Shown: piece after piece, positions 1-7,817 of the stretch
Layout: each line of letters begins with the position of its first letter
Position numbering within the stretch: position 1 is the first letter of the stretch
Source: Thainema sp966674685
GTDB taxonomy: Bacteria > Cyanobacteriota > Cyanobacteriia > Phormidesmidales > Phormidesmidaceae
Direction of reading: 5' to 3'
Assembly (NCBI GenBank): GCA_966674685.1
Contig: CBKWJC010000003.1
Coordinates: 1-64,000, forward strand
Length of the DNA: 64,000 bases
Notes under the pieces: model-generated
What the model saw: only the letters and a program-made list of their open reading frames with translations
Databases searched by the model: none
Told to the model about the DNA's origin: nothing
Position numbers and translations under genes: made by a program

Positions 1-9
1 ACGACCGGA

Positions 10-60
10 GGAAAAAAAAAACAACAAAAACCCTCGCACCCCCCCCCCCCCCCCCCCCCC
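10..60. repeat. homopolymer tracts (poly-A then 22-base poly-C)
   Basis: An A-rich run (about 12-30) is followed by 22 consecutive C residues at 39-60. It lies just outside the chlB terminator. Such a tract is slippage-prone and may be mis-sized; it could also mark an assembly joint. No gene is visible here. Confidence 0.9.
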
Positions 61-100
61 AAAACTACCTCTTTGGGTTTTGGTGCAAGATGTGAGAATA

Positions 101-136
101 CAAAAAAGAGGGTGTAGGCTTCGCTCACACCCTCTT
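101..136 (-). terminator. intrinsic terminator of chlB
   Basis: Ten-base-pair perfect stem (106-115 with 127-136) and an 11-nt loop. Read on the minus strand the hairpin is followed by six T residues (102-107). It begins 17 bases past the chlB stop codon, so it ends the chlB transcript. Confidence 0.85.
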
Positions 137-152
137 GGAGGCGACAGATTTG

Positions 153-1685
153 TTATGCGCCGACGGCCTCTTTAGCGGCATAGAGGACTTCAGCACTGAT
201 TTCCGAGATGCCGCGATCGCGGGCGAATTTCTCGGTGTTGCGCTTCACTTTGCCGCGCACGAAACCAGGAATTCGGTTCAGCTCGGTTAGGCCATCCTTT
301 GTCCACATCAGGTCAGAATCAGCGGACATGGTTTTGGTAATCGCTTCTTTGGTATCGTGACCGCCGAAGATTTCCAGCAGGTGATCTTCCATGCCCAGGG
401 TGAAGGAGTTGTAAACCAAATCCACAACCTGGTTTGCGCCTTCGTAGCCGACGAATGGCTTGTAGCCCACTGGGAAATTCTGAATGTGAATCGGGGCGGC
501 AATTACACCACAGGGGATGTTCAGCCGCTTGCCGACGTGGCGCTCCATTTGGGTGCCAAAGATAGCAGACGGCTCCGCTTTGGCGATTTTATCTGCGATC
601 GCACCATTGTCATCGCTGATCAAAATCTCATCACAGTATTCGCCGACCTGCTCTCGGAACCAGTCAGCATCGTACTTGCAGTAGGTACCCGCTAGAACTA
701 CGTGAATCCCCATCTCCCGCGCCAGAATCTTTGTCATGGCGGCAGCGTGGGTATTGTCGCCAAACACGACCGCTTTCTTGCCCGTCAGGTTCTGGCAGTC
801 AATCGAGCGCGAGAACCAAGCCGCTTGCGAGACAAACCGGGTTTGATTGTCGATGTACTCTTCGTAATCGACCGCCACGCCTTGCTCATTCAGCAGTTTC
901 TGAATGGTGCGGATAAAGCGAGCTGTTTCCACAATCCCCATCGGCGTGATGTCCACATGGGGCATACCGAACTGCTCTTGCAGATAATCGGCTGTCATTG
1001 GGCCAATTTCGCGATAGGGCACCAGGTTAAACCAGGCGCGAGATAAATTCTTCAGGTTATGCACCGATGCGCCTTCGGGAATAATTTCGTTGATTTCAAT
1101 CCCCAAGTCGGCCATCAAGCGCTTTAGCTCGGTGGTGTCGTGGTTGTTGTGGAAGCCCAGCGTGGTCATGCCGAGGATGTTGACCGATGGCTTTTCGGTC
1201 TTGCCTTCAGGCAGCTCGCCTTTCTTGCGGGCCTTTTCGGTGTAGTACTGGACGATTTGGTGCAGGGTGCGGTCTGCTGCCTGAATTTCGTTAACGCGGT
1301 AATGGTTGACATCGGCCAGCATTACGTCGCCCTGGGACTCAATTTGTGCCCGCTCGACGAAGTTCTGCAAATCTTCCTGCAAAATGCTGGAGGTGCAGGT
1401 CGGCGTCAGCACAATCAGGTCGGGATGCTCTTCTTGGTCTTTGCGGGTAATGTTGTCCACCACTTTTTCCTGCGACCCCCGCGCCAAGACGTTGCGATCG
1501 ACGACGCTGGTGGTTACAGGGGTGTAGTTCCGCTCCCGCGACAGCATAGAACGCATGACGTTAAAGTAGTCGTCGCCTAAGGGGGCGTGCATAATTGCGT
1601 GGACGTTCTGGAAGGAACTGGCAATGCGGAGGGTGCCAATGTGGGCGGGGCCTGCATACATCCAATAAGCCAGTTTCATACACAA
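153..1685 (-). CDS. chlB: light-independent protochlorophyllide reductase subunit B
   Basis: ChlB forms the NB component, with ChlN, of dark-operative protochlorophyllide oxidoreductase. This nitrogenase-like enzyme reduces ring D of protochlorophyllide to chlorophyllide a without light, taking electrons from ChlL. The 510-residue length is normal for the family. The N-terminus (MKLAYWMYAGPAHIGTLRIA, from residue 4) and the segment LTPTCTSSILQEDL are characteristic. The annotated start MCMKLAYW has an in-frame second ATG two codons later; MKLAYW is the commoner family start. The gene stands alone here, with a terminator directly after it, so chlL and chlN must lie elsewhere. The enzyme is oxygen sensitive, and expression is probably controlled by light or oxygen, but no such site was identified. 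Confidence 0.97.
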   Translation of the reverse strand: MCMKLAYWMYAGPAHIGTLRIASSFQNVHAIMHAPLGDDYFNVMRSMLSRERNYTPVTTSVVDRNVLARGSQEKVVDNITRKDQEEHPDLIVLTPTCTSSILQEDLQNFVERAQIESQGDVMLADVNHYRVNEIQAADRTLHQIVQYYTEKARKKGELPEGKTEKPSVNILGMTTLGFHNNHDTTELKRLMADLGIEINEIIPEGASVHNLKNLSRAWFNLVPYREIGPMTADYLQEQFGMPHVDITPMGIVETARFIRTIQKLLNEQGVAVDYEEYIDNQTRFVSQAAWFSRSIDCQNLTGKKAVVFGDNTHAAAMTKILAREMGIHVVLAGTYCKYDADWFREQVGEYCDEILISDDNGAIADKIAKAEPSAIFGTQMERHVGKRLNIPCGVIAAPIHIQNFPVGYKPFVGYEGANQVVDLVYNSFTLGMEDHLLEIFGGHDTKEAITKTMSADSDLMWTKDGLTELNRIPGFVRGKVKRNTEKFARDRGISEISAEVLYAAKEAVGA

Positions 1686-2062
1686 TTCTCCCTAGTGTTC
1701 TCTAAATATCGCTTGGTTAATGGGCCACGCTGAATAAGCTTTTCTGTCACGTTTTTAAGTAGGTAAAAAAGCCTAAATCAGAACTCGATCATGTTGTTGA
1801 GGCATGTTGTTGAGGATGAGTTCGATTGTCTCAAACAGGCTGACGATATGAGTTATTACTGTTAAGCGAAGTGAAGCACGATAAACAAAGAAACGATCGC
1901 TGAAGTGATGAGTGTGTAATGACTTTGGGAGACTGCGATCGCACTTTACCCTCAACTAATTGAAACACTTCTTGATGCTTCGTTGTAAATCTAACACCTT
2001 AGAAACTGAGGTTTCTGCGATCGCGGTTCACGAATATCGCAATCTAGTACAGCAATTAGCTG
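1686..2062. other. intergenic, no gene
   Basis: Upstream region of chlB. It contains a direct repeat of a 13-mer around 1790-1815 and the short palindrome AGAAAC-tgag-GTTTCT at 2001-2016. The end (about 2020-2062) encodes, in frame without a start, a peptide ending EYRNLVQQLADGL that resembles the next small ORF. Confidence 0.6.
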
Positions 2063-2158
2063 ATGGCTTATGATCCAGAGTTTGAGCAGGTTATGGAAGC
2101 CTATCGGCAAGGTGCATCGGAGTATCGCAATGCCATGCAGCAGTTAGCGGATGGCTGA
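2063..2158 (+). pseudogene. short ORF, probable gene remnant (31 aa)
   Basis: Encodes 31 residues beginning MAYDPEFEQVMEAYRQGASE and ending in EYRNAMQQLADG. The same ending (EYRNLVQQLADG) is coded just upstream at about 2023-2060 without a start codon. This points to a small tandem duplication or the decayed end of a short gene. It overlaps the next short ORF by eight bases. No family is recognised. It may be a genuine small peptide, but the repeated, truncated look favours a remnant. Confidence 0.3.
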
Positions 2159-2249
2159 TCTGATTTGGATTACGTCAGTTATGCAGGCTCTTGCTGCTAG
2201 TGAGTTGTCTGACGAAGAGTTGGCGCAATGGCTCAAGCGGTACTCTTGA
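2151..2249 (+). pseudogene. short ORF (32 aa), probable remnant
   Basis: Encodes MADLIWITSVMQALAASELS and then a charged helix ending LAQWLKRYS. No family is recognised. It sits between another short ORF and the antitoxin-like gene at 2317. The three may be pieces of a former toxin-antitoxin-type module. Confidence 0.25.
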
Positions 2250-2316
2250 TGATAAAAGCGGAATCGCAATTTTTGCCAAAGATATAATTGTGATGTGCGT
2301 TGAGCTAGGGCGAAAT

Positions 2317-2568
2317 ATGGCAGTTCGACAGCGGCGATATAGCAAAGAGGAATTGGCTCGACGAGGGCAAGAGCTGTACGAATCGGGTATTCGGCAGCAG
2401 GTTGAGGCTGGCAACGAGGGCAGAATTGTTGCGATTGATATTGAGACGGGTGCGTTTGAGGTTGCGGATCAGGTTTTGCCTGCGACGAATCGCTTGTTTG
2501 AACGATATGCTAATGCTCAACCTTGGGTGATTCGGATTGGGCATCGTGCGGTTTATCACTTCGGCTGA
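2317..2568 (+). CDS. small conserved cyanobacterial protein, antitoxin-like (83 aa)
   Basis: The protein starts MAVRQRRYSKEELARRGQEL and ends in an IRIGHRAVYHFG-like strand; the middle reads GRIVAIDIETGAFEVAD. I recognise this as a family of about 80 residues common in cyanobacteria. It is usually followed by a gene for a small clan AA (retropepsin-like) aspartic protease, an arrangement resembling a toxin-antitoxin pair. That partner is absent: within 90 bases the next gene runs in the opposite direction. The ATG at 2317 is preferred to an upstream start at 2191 because homologues begin with M-x-x-x-x-R-x-Y-S. Function is unproven; the role is inferred from usual context only. Confidence 0.65.
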   Translation: MAVRQRRYSKEELARRGQELYESGIRQQVEAGNEGRIVAIDIETGAFEVADQVLPATNRLFERYANAQPWVIRIGHRAVYHFG

Positions 2569-2655
2569 TGGAATATGATGTACGTTCCCCAAACATCAGT
2601 GTTATGGGCAACAGAGTTGTATTGAGGAATGCACTTTATAGAATCTACTGTCTCA

Positions 2656-3393
2656 TTAAAAAATTTGATTTAGTACTTGCTCGGTATACACGGGTAAAGC
2701 ATCCCAAGTTCTGCCATCTAAAACTCGCCCATTTTTTTTCTTTTGTACCCCGCCCCACTGTTTAAAGAAGAAAGGTACATCGGCTTGAATACACTGTTCT
2801 CGAATACTCCTAACCCACTCAATATTGATAGGTCTAGCACCAGTCCCTGATTCTCCTCCAACGATAACCCAGTGAATATCGTCTAGCTTAAGGTGTAATG
2901 GCCCAAGTAAAGGTTCACAAGACAAAAACCTAATTTGAGCTGGTACCTGTCTGAGAATATCAATTCTTTTTGTCCATGCCTGAGATTCAACACTTACACC
3001 TAGCCAAATATTAGAAGGCAGCTCTTGAATTTGACTGACGATTTCCAACATTCGTTCAGGTCGCTTTGTAAGCAATTGAAACTGATGCCAATCCGCTTGC
3101 CCCATCACTTTAAAGACATCTTTGACGAACTGGTCTGGAATTTCTGGATGAAATAAGTCGCTCATAGAATTAACAAAGATTAGACGCGGCTTTTTCCAAC
3201 GCAGAGGCATTTCTAAACGTTCAGGCCAAATTCTAATGTCGAACCCTTGTTCATAAGGATGGCCTGGAATACCACGCCAACGTTCAGCAAAACGTTTGGC
3301 ATAGCAGTGTTGACAACCAGGACTAACCTCGTTACATCCAGTTGTAGGATTCCAAGTAGATTCCGTCCATTCAATTGATGAGGTTGCTGACAT
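2656..3393 (-). CDS. DUF5131 / phage Gp37-Gp68-like three-Cys-motif protein
   Basis: A 245-residue protein of the DUF5131 (Gp37/Gp68) family. Near the N-terminus it has WNPTTGC followed by C-x6-C-x2-C (Cys20, Cys27, Cys30), the three-Cys motif that gives the cassette its name and is thought to bind a radical-SAM-type Fe-S cluster. Later motifs are FVNSMSDLFH, LLTKRPERM, LGVSVESQ and VGGESGTGARP, all typical of the family. It is the second gene of an operon, 35 bases after the TcmP gene. The DNA is markedly AT-richer than the flanking core genes, as expected for acquired genes. The substrate is unknown. A nucleic-acid-modifying or defence role is conceivable but is inference. Confidence 0.85.
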   Translation of the reverse strand: MSATSSIEWTESTWNPTTGCNEVSPGCQHCYAKRFAERWRGIPGHPYEQGFDIRIWPERLEMPLRWKKPRLIFVNSMSDLFHPEIPDQFVKDVFKVMGQADWHQFQLLTKRPERMLEIVSQIQELPSNIWLGVSVESQAWTKRIDILRQVPAQIRFLSCEPLLGPLHLKLDDIHWVIVGGESGTGARPINIEWVRSIREQCIQADVPFFFKQWGGVQKKKNGRVLDGRTWDALPVYTEQVLNQIF

Positions 3394-3428
3394 AGATATT
3401 TTTAGATCAAAATTACTATATTTAATTA

Positions 3429-4733
3429 TTATTGCACAATTCTTATTCTGTCTTTCAACGTCGGCTCTCCCTTTTTTCCGACAGATTCAGCCTCAATGAT
3501 TCCTTGCTTGAATAATGTAATAAATAAAGCCCGGTAATCAGCCCTTTTTAAATAACCAAGATCATATCCCTGCTGCCCAAGTTCAAGAATGACATTAGTA
3601 ATAGTTTCTTCTAAAGGAATCCACTCCTTTTTTCTGTTTTCTAATATATTAATAATCTCTGTTCTGACATCAATCTTTCTCTTTTCCACTTGCCGACTCC
3701 ATTCTTGATCAAGAAATTTTTGATTGAGTCCGCTTTTATCTTCTTCGTAAAAAAGATAATTATTTTCAGCTGCAAAGATATCATTTAGGAGATCTCCAAA
3801 TGCTTTTCGTGGATGGTTACTACAAACTACAATGCTGTACTGTGGACGCGCATCATTATATTTTTCTTTGATTTCATAACTAGCTACGCCTTTAAATTTA
3901 CTCTCGTTGTAAACTCTGTTCACAAAATACTGAAGTGCCCATCGTTCAAAATGCTGTGGTCTGGTTCTTAGTTCATACCATTTAGGTTGCCAATCTTTAT
4001 CCGAGTTTGATCCCAGCAACCTTGTTAAATTTTTCATATACGATTCAGCAGTCTTTTTTATCCTTTCACTGTCTGACTTGGGTGTTAGAAAGCCGGCACT
4101 ACGTGCAATTGCTCTGTTATGTAGAAGCAAGAAAAGCTCTCCTTTATACTTACTAACATAATCGCCGATTTGACAGATTTGCTCAAAGGAAAGTCCTTTT
4201 ACTCCAAAAGAATCAAGGAAGAATAACGTTGGATATCCATCCAACTCAGGCATTATCTGTGATAGGATTTCGCTAAATGCTTTTGGTTCATAAATTTTGT
4301 AATCCAAACCCATACCAATCTCTTCGCAATTTTTGCGTAATTTTTGATTGGTTTCTTTCTTTTCCTCGGCAAAGAAGCAGCGTAAGTTTACACGATCTTC
4401 TTCGCGAAATATCCTGGCACATTTGAGGGCGATTAAAGGCGAACCATCTGTATCAAATACGTTTATATTATAGCGATTCCAAAAAGAGGATTTTCTTATG
4501 AAATCTTCCATTCCTAAACCTTCATCATAACTGCCCTCACCAGCAAATCCATCTACATAATTGATATGTTCTGACTGAAAGTTTTTGTTTCCTCCCAAAT
4601 TATAACAATGGGCTTGAAGGTACTTTAAAATAATGCGGTGTTTAGAGGCTGACCAAGAACGTTTACAAACAAAAAACTGCTGTGAGCTTTCCGAATCGGA
4701 ATTAAAGTTTAGTGAGAGTTGGTCATCAGACAT
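3429..4733 (-). CDS. tcmP: three-Cys-motif partner protein TcmP
   Basis: About 434 residues, matching the TcmP family that is encoded next to three-Cys DUF5131 proteins. The N-terminal half looks like a Rossmann methyltransferase: motif I-like YVDGFAGEGSY near residue 60, an acidic strand with NVFDTDGSPL, and a motif-IV-like FFLDSFGVKG (most relatives have DPFG). The C-terminal third is charged and helical and may be a winged-helix-like region. An ATG 39 bases upstream is in frame, but the start MSDDQLSLNF is the usual kind for this family. No strong ribosome-binding site precedes either. Expressed with the downstream DUF5131 gene. Biochemical function is not established. Confidence 0.82.
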   Translation of the reverse strand: MSDDQLSLNFNSDSESSQQFFVCKRSWSASKHRIILKYLQAHCYNLGGNKNFQSEHINYVDGFAGEGSYDEGLGMEDFIRKSSFWNRYNINVFDTDGSPLIALKCARIFREEDRVNLRCFFAEEKKETNQKLRKNCEEIGMGLDYKIYEPKAFSEILSQIMPELDGYPTLFFLDSFGVKGLSFEQICQIGDYVSKYKGELFLLLHNRAIARSAGFLTPKSDSERIKKTAESYMKNLTRLLGSNSDKDWQPKWYELRTRPQHFERWALQYFVNRVYNESKFKGVASYEIKEKYNDARPQYSIVVCSNHPRKAFGDLLNDIFAAENNYLFYEEDKSGLNQKFLDQEWSRQVEKRKIDVRTEIINILENRKKEWIPLEETITNVILELGQQGYDLGYLKRADYRALFITLFKQGIIEAESVGKKGEPTLKDRIRIVQ

Positions 4734-4930
4734 GTCTATTTTCAAAAACTTACTGCGATAAATAAGAATCATAAATCAGCTCATAGTACAAACTGATTAT
4801 TGAACATAATAATTACATCGAAAATTTAATAAAGTTTTGATTTTATGAGTAAATTAATAAAAAAACTCAGCACTCTAAAATTTCTTTACTATACGAAAAG
4901 CTAAATATGGTTTCCGTAAGTCAGCCTGTA
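4734..4930. other. AT-rich intergenic, no gene
   Basis: Very AT-rich spacer upstream of tcmP, presumably holding its leftward promoter. It marks the right edge of the AT-rich islet. No coding signal was seen on either strand. Confidence 0.5.
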
Positions 4931-4959
4931 TTGACTCCACAGGCCAGATACCGTACTGT
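4931..4959 (+). promoter_or_regulatory. candidate sigma-70-type promoter
   Basis: TTGACT (4931-4936), a 17-base spacer and TACTGT (4954-4959) would start transcription near 4966. The -10 matches consensus poorly. It fits the position of the folded leader that follows. Confidence 0.35.
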
Positions 4960-4965
4960 GAAACG

Positions 4966-5194
4966 TTAAGTTGTCGTAGCCCTAAACCCGTGCGGCGACT
5001 GATACCAAAAATCTAGTCACGCTACCCAGAGTTGTTGCGACCAACCCTGGATAGCTAACCCCCGGTTGTACTCGGCAACGCGGAGGCTGTGGAGGATTAT
5101 AACCTTCTCCAAAGCCACCCTGCATTGCGCTGCACGTTTGCGGGGTGGCTAGATTTTTGGCTTTCCTCAAAAAGTCAGAAACAGGAGAACCACA
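4966..5194 (+). promoter_or_regulatory. structured 5' leader, candidate cis-regulatory RNA
   Basis: About 230 untranslated bases with nested complementary segments. GTTGC (5034-5038) pairs GCAAC (5075-5079) around CAACC/GGTTG (5042-5046, 5064-5068). GGCT/AGCC (5085-5088, 5113-5116) encloses GGAG/CTCC (5091-5094, 5107-5110). GCCACCC/GGGTGGC is at 5114-5120 and 5143-5149. TGGCTTT/AAAGTCA is at 5158-5164 and 5171-5177. The second and third stems compete for 5114-5116. The last loop holds TCCT, which could pair with AGGA of the ribosome-binding site at 5183-5186. No known Rfam class was recognised. Confidence 0.45.
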
Positions 5195-5476
5195 ATGACA
5201 TATTTCATTCTCGGTGCTGCCTCCGATGCAGCGCCACAGTCCAGTGTGCCCAATTCCAGCAGCTTCCAGCGCGACGGTCGCCATCCCCTGCGGATTATTC
5301 TGCTCGGCACCCGCCCCGACATCATCATCACGATCAAAAACCTGCATCGACGCGGCTTTGCCGAAGCCAACGAATGGAGCCAGCCGATGCCCTGTCCCAG
5401 TGCAGTCGATGTAGCGCGACTGTTACCTAGGCAACCGGATGATCAGATGAGCATTCTGACCCGGTACTTGAACTGA
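5195..5476 (+). CDS. conserved cyanobacterial hypothetical protein (93 aa)
   Basis: Starts MTYFILGAASDAAPQSS; the core is LRIILLGTRPDIIITIKNLH, then RGFAEANEWSQPMP, and the protein ends MSILTRYLN. I recognise the pattern (an ILLGTR strand, an LHxxGFAEA-W-S helix and a terminal MSILT) as a small cyanobacterial family of unknown function. The Shine-Dalgarno AGGAGAA lies eight bases before the ATG, at the end of an unusually structured leader. No signal peptide or membrane segment. The gene has no co-transcribed partner, since a dispersed repeat follows immediately. Confidence 0.7.
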   Translation: MTYFILGAASDAAPQSSVPNSSSFQRDGRHPLRIILLGTRPDIIITIKNLHRRGFAEANEWSQPMPCPSAVDVARLLPRQPDDQMSILTRYLN

Positions 5477-5477
5477 T

Positions 5478-5580
5478 TGCCCTCACCCTAAATCCCTCTC
5501 CCACAGGCGAGGGACTTTGAAAAACTAACTTTCCGGCTCCCCTTCTCCCGTGGGAGAAGGGGCAGGGGGATGAGGGCAAA
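5478..5580. repeat. dispersed palindromic intergenic repeat
   Basis: Imperfect inverted repeat: GCCCTCACCC at the left end and GGGGGATGAGGGC at the right, with two internal inverted segments around CTCTCCCACAGG and CTTCTCCCGTGGGAGAAGG. This type of element is scattered between genes in many cyanobacterial genomes and resembles a miniature element without coding capacity. Confidence 0.65.
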
Positions 5581-5713
5581 GATTGATCGGTGAAATAAGC
5601 GCGATCGCACTTCTTGTTTCCAGGGATGAGAATGTGCGATCGCATCGTCTTTCCAACCATTTAAGCGCCCAAAAGGGTACAACTAAATTAAAAGTTCCCG
5701 GACGATTTATACC

Positions 5714-7102
5714 GTGCGCCAACAACCCTCCACTCAGCCAAGTCCAGCCAAGCGATCGCCAATCGCGAGACTCTTTGCTCGGGTGCAGTATCTTCTGTTT
5801 GGCAATCTCCCCGCCATGCGAGCAGCCAACTATGATGAGTGGCGGCGTCACTTCATGCACAAGCGATTGCGCCTGGGGCTGGTGCTTGCCTTTTGCTCCT
5901 TCCTCACATTCATGGGGCTGGAACTCTACGACTGGCTGTTTCAGCCAGAGGAATTCATTGGCAGTTGGTTTATTACCCAATTAGTCGGCGAATTGTGCCT
6001 GATCGTCTGGTATGTCTTACTGCGATCGCCGTTTGGCCATCGCTATCCCGATGTTATTTTCCTACTGACCTCCTGGTCAATTAACCTCAACGCCCAAGTC
6101 GCTGGCATCGTCGAAGGCAAAATGGAACCGTCTCTGCTGGTTTGGCCGCTGATGTTTCTCGGTCAGGCCACGCTGATCCCCGTCCGCTGGCGATTACATG
6201 TGGGATCGCAACTGGGACTGTTCGGGCTGTGCGCGGTATTGACCGTTATTCTTCAACTCGACCTCACCATGCCAACGGAATGGATGACTCCGCCCGTCAC
6301 GTTTCTGTACTTTTTCTGGCTATTCGGCACGTGCGACCTATCGGTGTATCTCTACGATCGCTTGCAGCGCTCAGACTTTAACTCGCGCCGTGCCCTTGAA
6401 AGCGCCTATGAACAGCTATCGGTCGAGCAAGAACGCTCCGAACGCCTGCTGCTCAACATCCTGCCCGAACCAATTGCCAAGCGGCTGAAGCAACAAGACA
6501 GCACCATCGCCGACAGCTTTAGCGACGTGGCCGTCCTATTTGGTGATATCGTTGGCTTTACCGAACTCTCTTCGCGAATTGAGCCGCCCGACCTGGTGGA
6601 GTTGTTGAACCAAATCTTTTCGGAATTCGACCGTCTAGCCGACTTGCACGGACTGGAGAAAATTAAAACCATTGGCGACTCGTACATGGTGGTGGCAGGT
6701 CTGCCGATTCCCCGCGACGACTATGCCGAAGCGATCGCAGATATGGCGCTCGACATGCAGCGCACCCTGCACGAGTTCAACCAGCGTACCGGACAGGATT
6801 TCCACATTCGCATCGGCATCGCCACCGGGCCAGTGGTAGCTGGCGTGATCGGCATCAAGAAATTTATTTACGACCTGTGGGGCGATACGGTCAATCTGGC
6901 CAGCCGCATGGAATCTCACGGCATCGCCAACCGCATTCAAGTCACCGAAGCCACCTACGAATGTTTAAAAGATAAATACTTTCTCGAAAAACGAGGTGCG
7001 ATCGCAGTCAAGGGCAAGGGGGAAATGACCACGTACCTGCTGCTGATGAAGCGCGATCCGTCTCATGCGAGTGAGGCGAGAGGAGTGAGGAGTGAGGCGT
7101 AG
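5714..7102 (+). CDS. membrane-bound class III adenylate cyclase
   Basis: Makes cAMP from ATP. The N-terminal half (about residues 50-215) holds roughly six hydrophobic membrane segments. A helical linker (225-255, with LLLNILPEPIAKRL typical of the signalling helix) leads to the cyclase domain. Metal-binding aspartates are D278 (LFGDIVGFTEL) and D322 (TIGDSYMVVAG). Purine-specifying residues are K318 (EKIKTIGD) and D387 (YDLWGD), which indicate ATP, not GTP. N394 and R398 complete the site. The GTG at 5714 gives the full ORF; an ATG at 5816 is an alternative. The ligand sensed by the membrane part is unknown. The C-terminal tail runs into low-complexity repeat DNA. Confidence 0.9.
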   Translation: MRQQPSTQPSPAKRSPIARLFARVQYLLFGNLPAMRAANYDEWRRHFMHKRLRLGLVLAFCSFLTFMGLELYDWLFQPEEFIGSWFITQLVGELCLIVWYVLLRSPFGHRYPDVIFLLTSWSINLNAQVAGIVEGKMEPSLLVWPLMFLGQATLIPVRWRLHVGSQLGLFGLCAVLTVILQLDLTMPTEWMTPPVTFLYFFWLFGTCDLSVYLYDRLQRSDFNSRRALESAYEQLSVEQERSERLLLNILPEPIAKRLKQQDSTIADSFSDVAVLFGDIVGFTELSSRIEPPDLVELLNQIFSEFDRLADLHGLEKIKTIGDSYMVVAGLPIPRDDYAEAIADMALDMQRTLHEFNQRTGQDFHIRIGIATGPVVAGVIGIKKFIYDLWGDTVNLASRMESHGIANRIQVTEATYECLKDKYFLEKRGAIAVKGKGEMTTYLLLMKRDPSHASEARGVRSEA

Positions 7103-7150
7103 TGGAGTGATGGGGTAGATAGGTGGATGAGTGATGGGGTGGCTGGTTTG
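7066..7150. repeat. low-complexity GAGTGAGG / GAGTGATGGGG repeat
   Basis: Purine-rich tandem-like units (AGGAGTGAGGAGTGAGG, GAGTGATGGGG twice) covering the end of the cyclase gene and the spacer after it. Similar units recur at about 9620-9800, 35190-35245, 55625-55675, 59470-59720 and 60110-60275. Confidence 0.6.
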
Positions 7151-7171
7151 CAAGCGATCGCACGTCCAACA

Positions 7172-7708
7172 CTACCAGTTCATTGAGTGATTGCGAATGC
7201 CTTGCTCCATCCAAGCCGGATAGCCCTCGGCATCACGCAGTTGCACAACCTGATCGCCATACTTGATTTCCGAAGCCATCACCCTCGATTGATTGTTGAA
7301 CTGAGTGCGAAAACCCGTCACCGCTAGCGAACTGCCAGGAGTGACTTCAATTTCCTGATCTTCCAGATACCAATCTGGCCCCAAGTGAACCTCAACCGTT
7401 CCTTGACTGGTTTGCATCAGAACAAAAACACCATGATGGCCGCTGTACTGGTTGACCTCAAGAGCCGTGCCCTCCAGGGTTTCCAGTGTAGCTGGGTCAA
7501 ACGCAGCGCTATTTCCGCAAGGCATGCCACCTAAGCCTGGATCGCCACGATGCTGGTGTTCCTGCCATTGCGCCGAGTTCATCTGTCTGCCCATTGGCAT
7601 CCAATCCCACTGCGGTTCTGCCCGTAGCGGTGTCATGGCAAACGCAAGCGTAGCGAAACTTGCACCAGCCAAAGCCACAAATGCAACTTGGAAAAACTTG
7701 ATAGACAT
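7172..7708 (-). CDS. secreted protein of unknown function, OB-fold-like
   Basis: 178 residues with an N-terminal signal peptide (hydrophobic residues 5-24, probably cut near AFA or RAE). A Met/His/Gln-rich stretch follows (WMPMGRQMNSAQWQEHQHRG). The C-terminal part (residues 80-165) alternates short strands, GTALEVNQYSG, VEVHLGPDWYLEDQEIEV, SLAVTGFR, MASEIKYGDQVVQLRDAEG, a pattern like OB-fold periplasmic proteins. The Met/His-rich segment could bind copper or another metal; this is inference. A good Shine-Dalgarno (GGAGGG) precedes the ATG. Expressed as a single gene. Confidence 0.6.
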   Translation of the reverse strand: MSIKFFQVAFVALAGASFATLAFAMTPLRAEPQWDWMPMGRQMNSAQWQEHQHRGDPGLGGMPCGNSAAFDPATLETLEGTALEVNQYSGHHGVFVLMQTSQGTVEVHLGPDWYLEDQEIEVTPGSSLAVTGFRTQFNNQSRVMASEIKYGDQVVQLRDAEGYPAWMEQGIRNHSMNW

Positions 7709-7817
7709 GATGCAGCCCTCCTTCGTAGAGAGTAGAGCTAAGTCTTTCTACCTTTATGCTAGAACCTCTACTCGACTAGAGAGTCTAGGATTGCAACAAA
7801 ACGATAAGCAATTGTGC

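Noticed and set aside
1140..1580. Long plus-strand ORF antisense to chlB
   Set aside because: It is a shadow of the conserved chlB reading frame.
4966..5194. Glutamine riboswitch (glnA or Downstream-peptide motif)
   Set aside because: The conserved strings of those motifs were not found; only the position before a short gene is similar.
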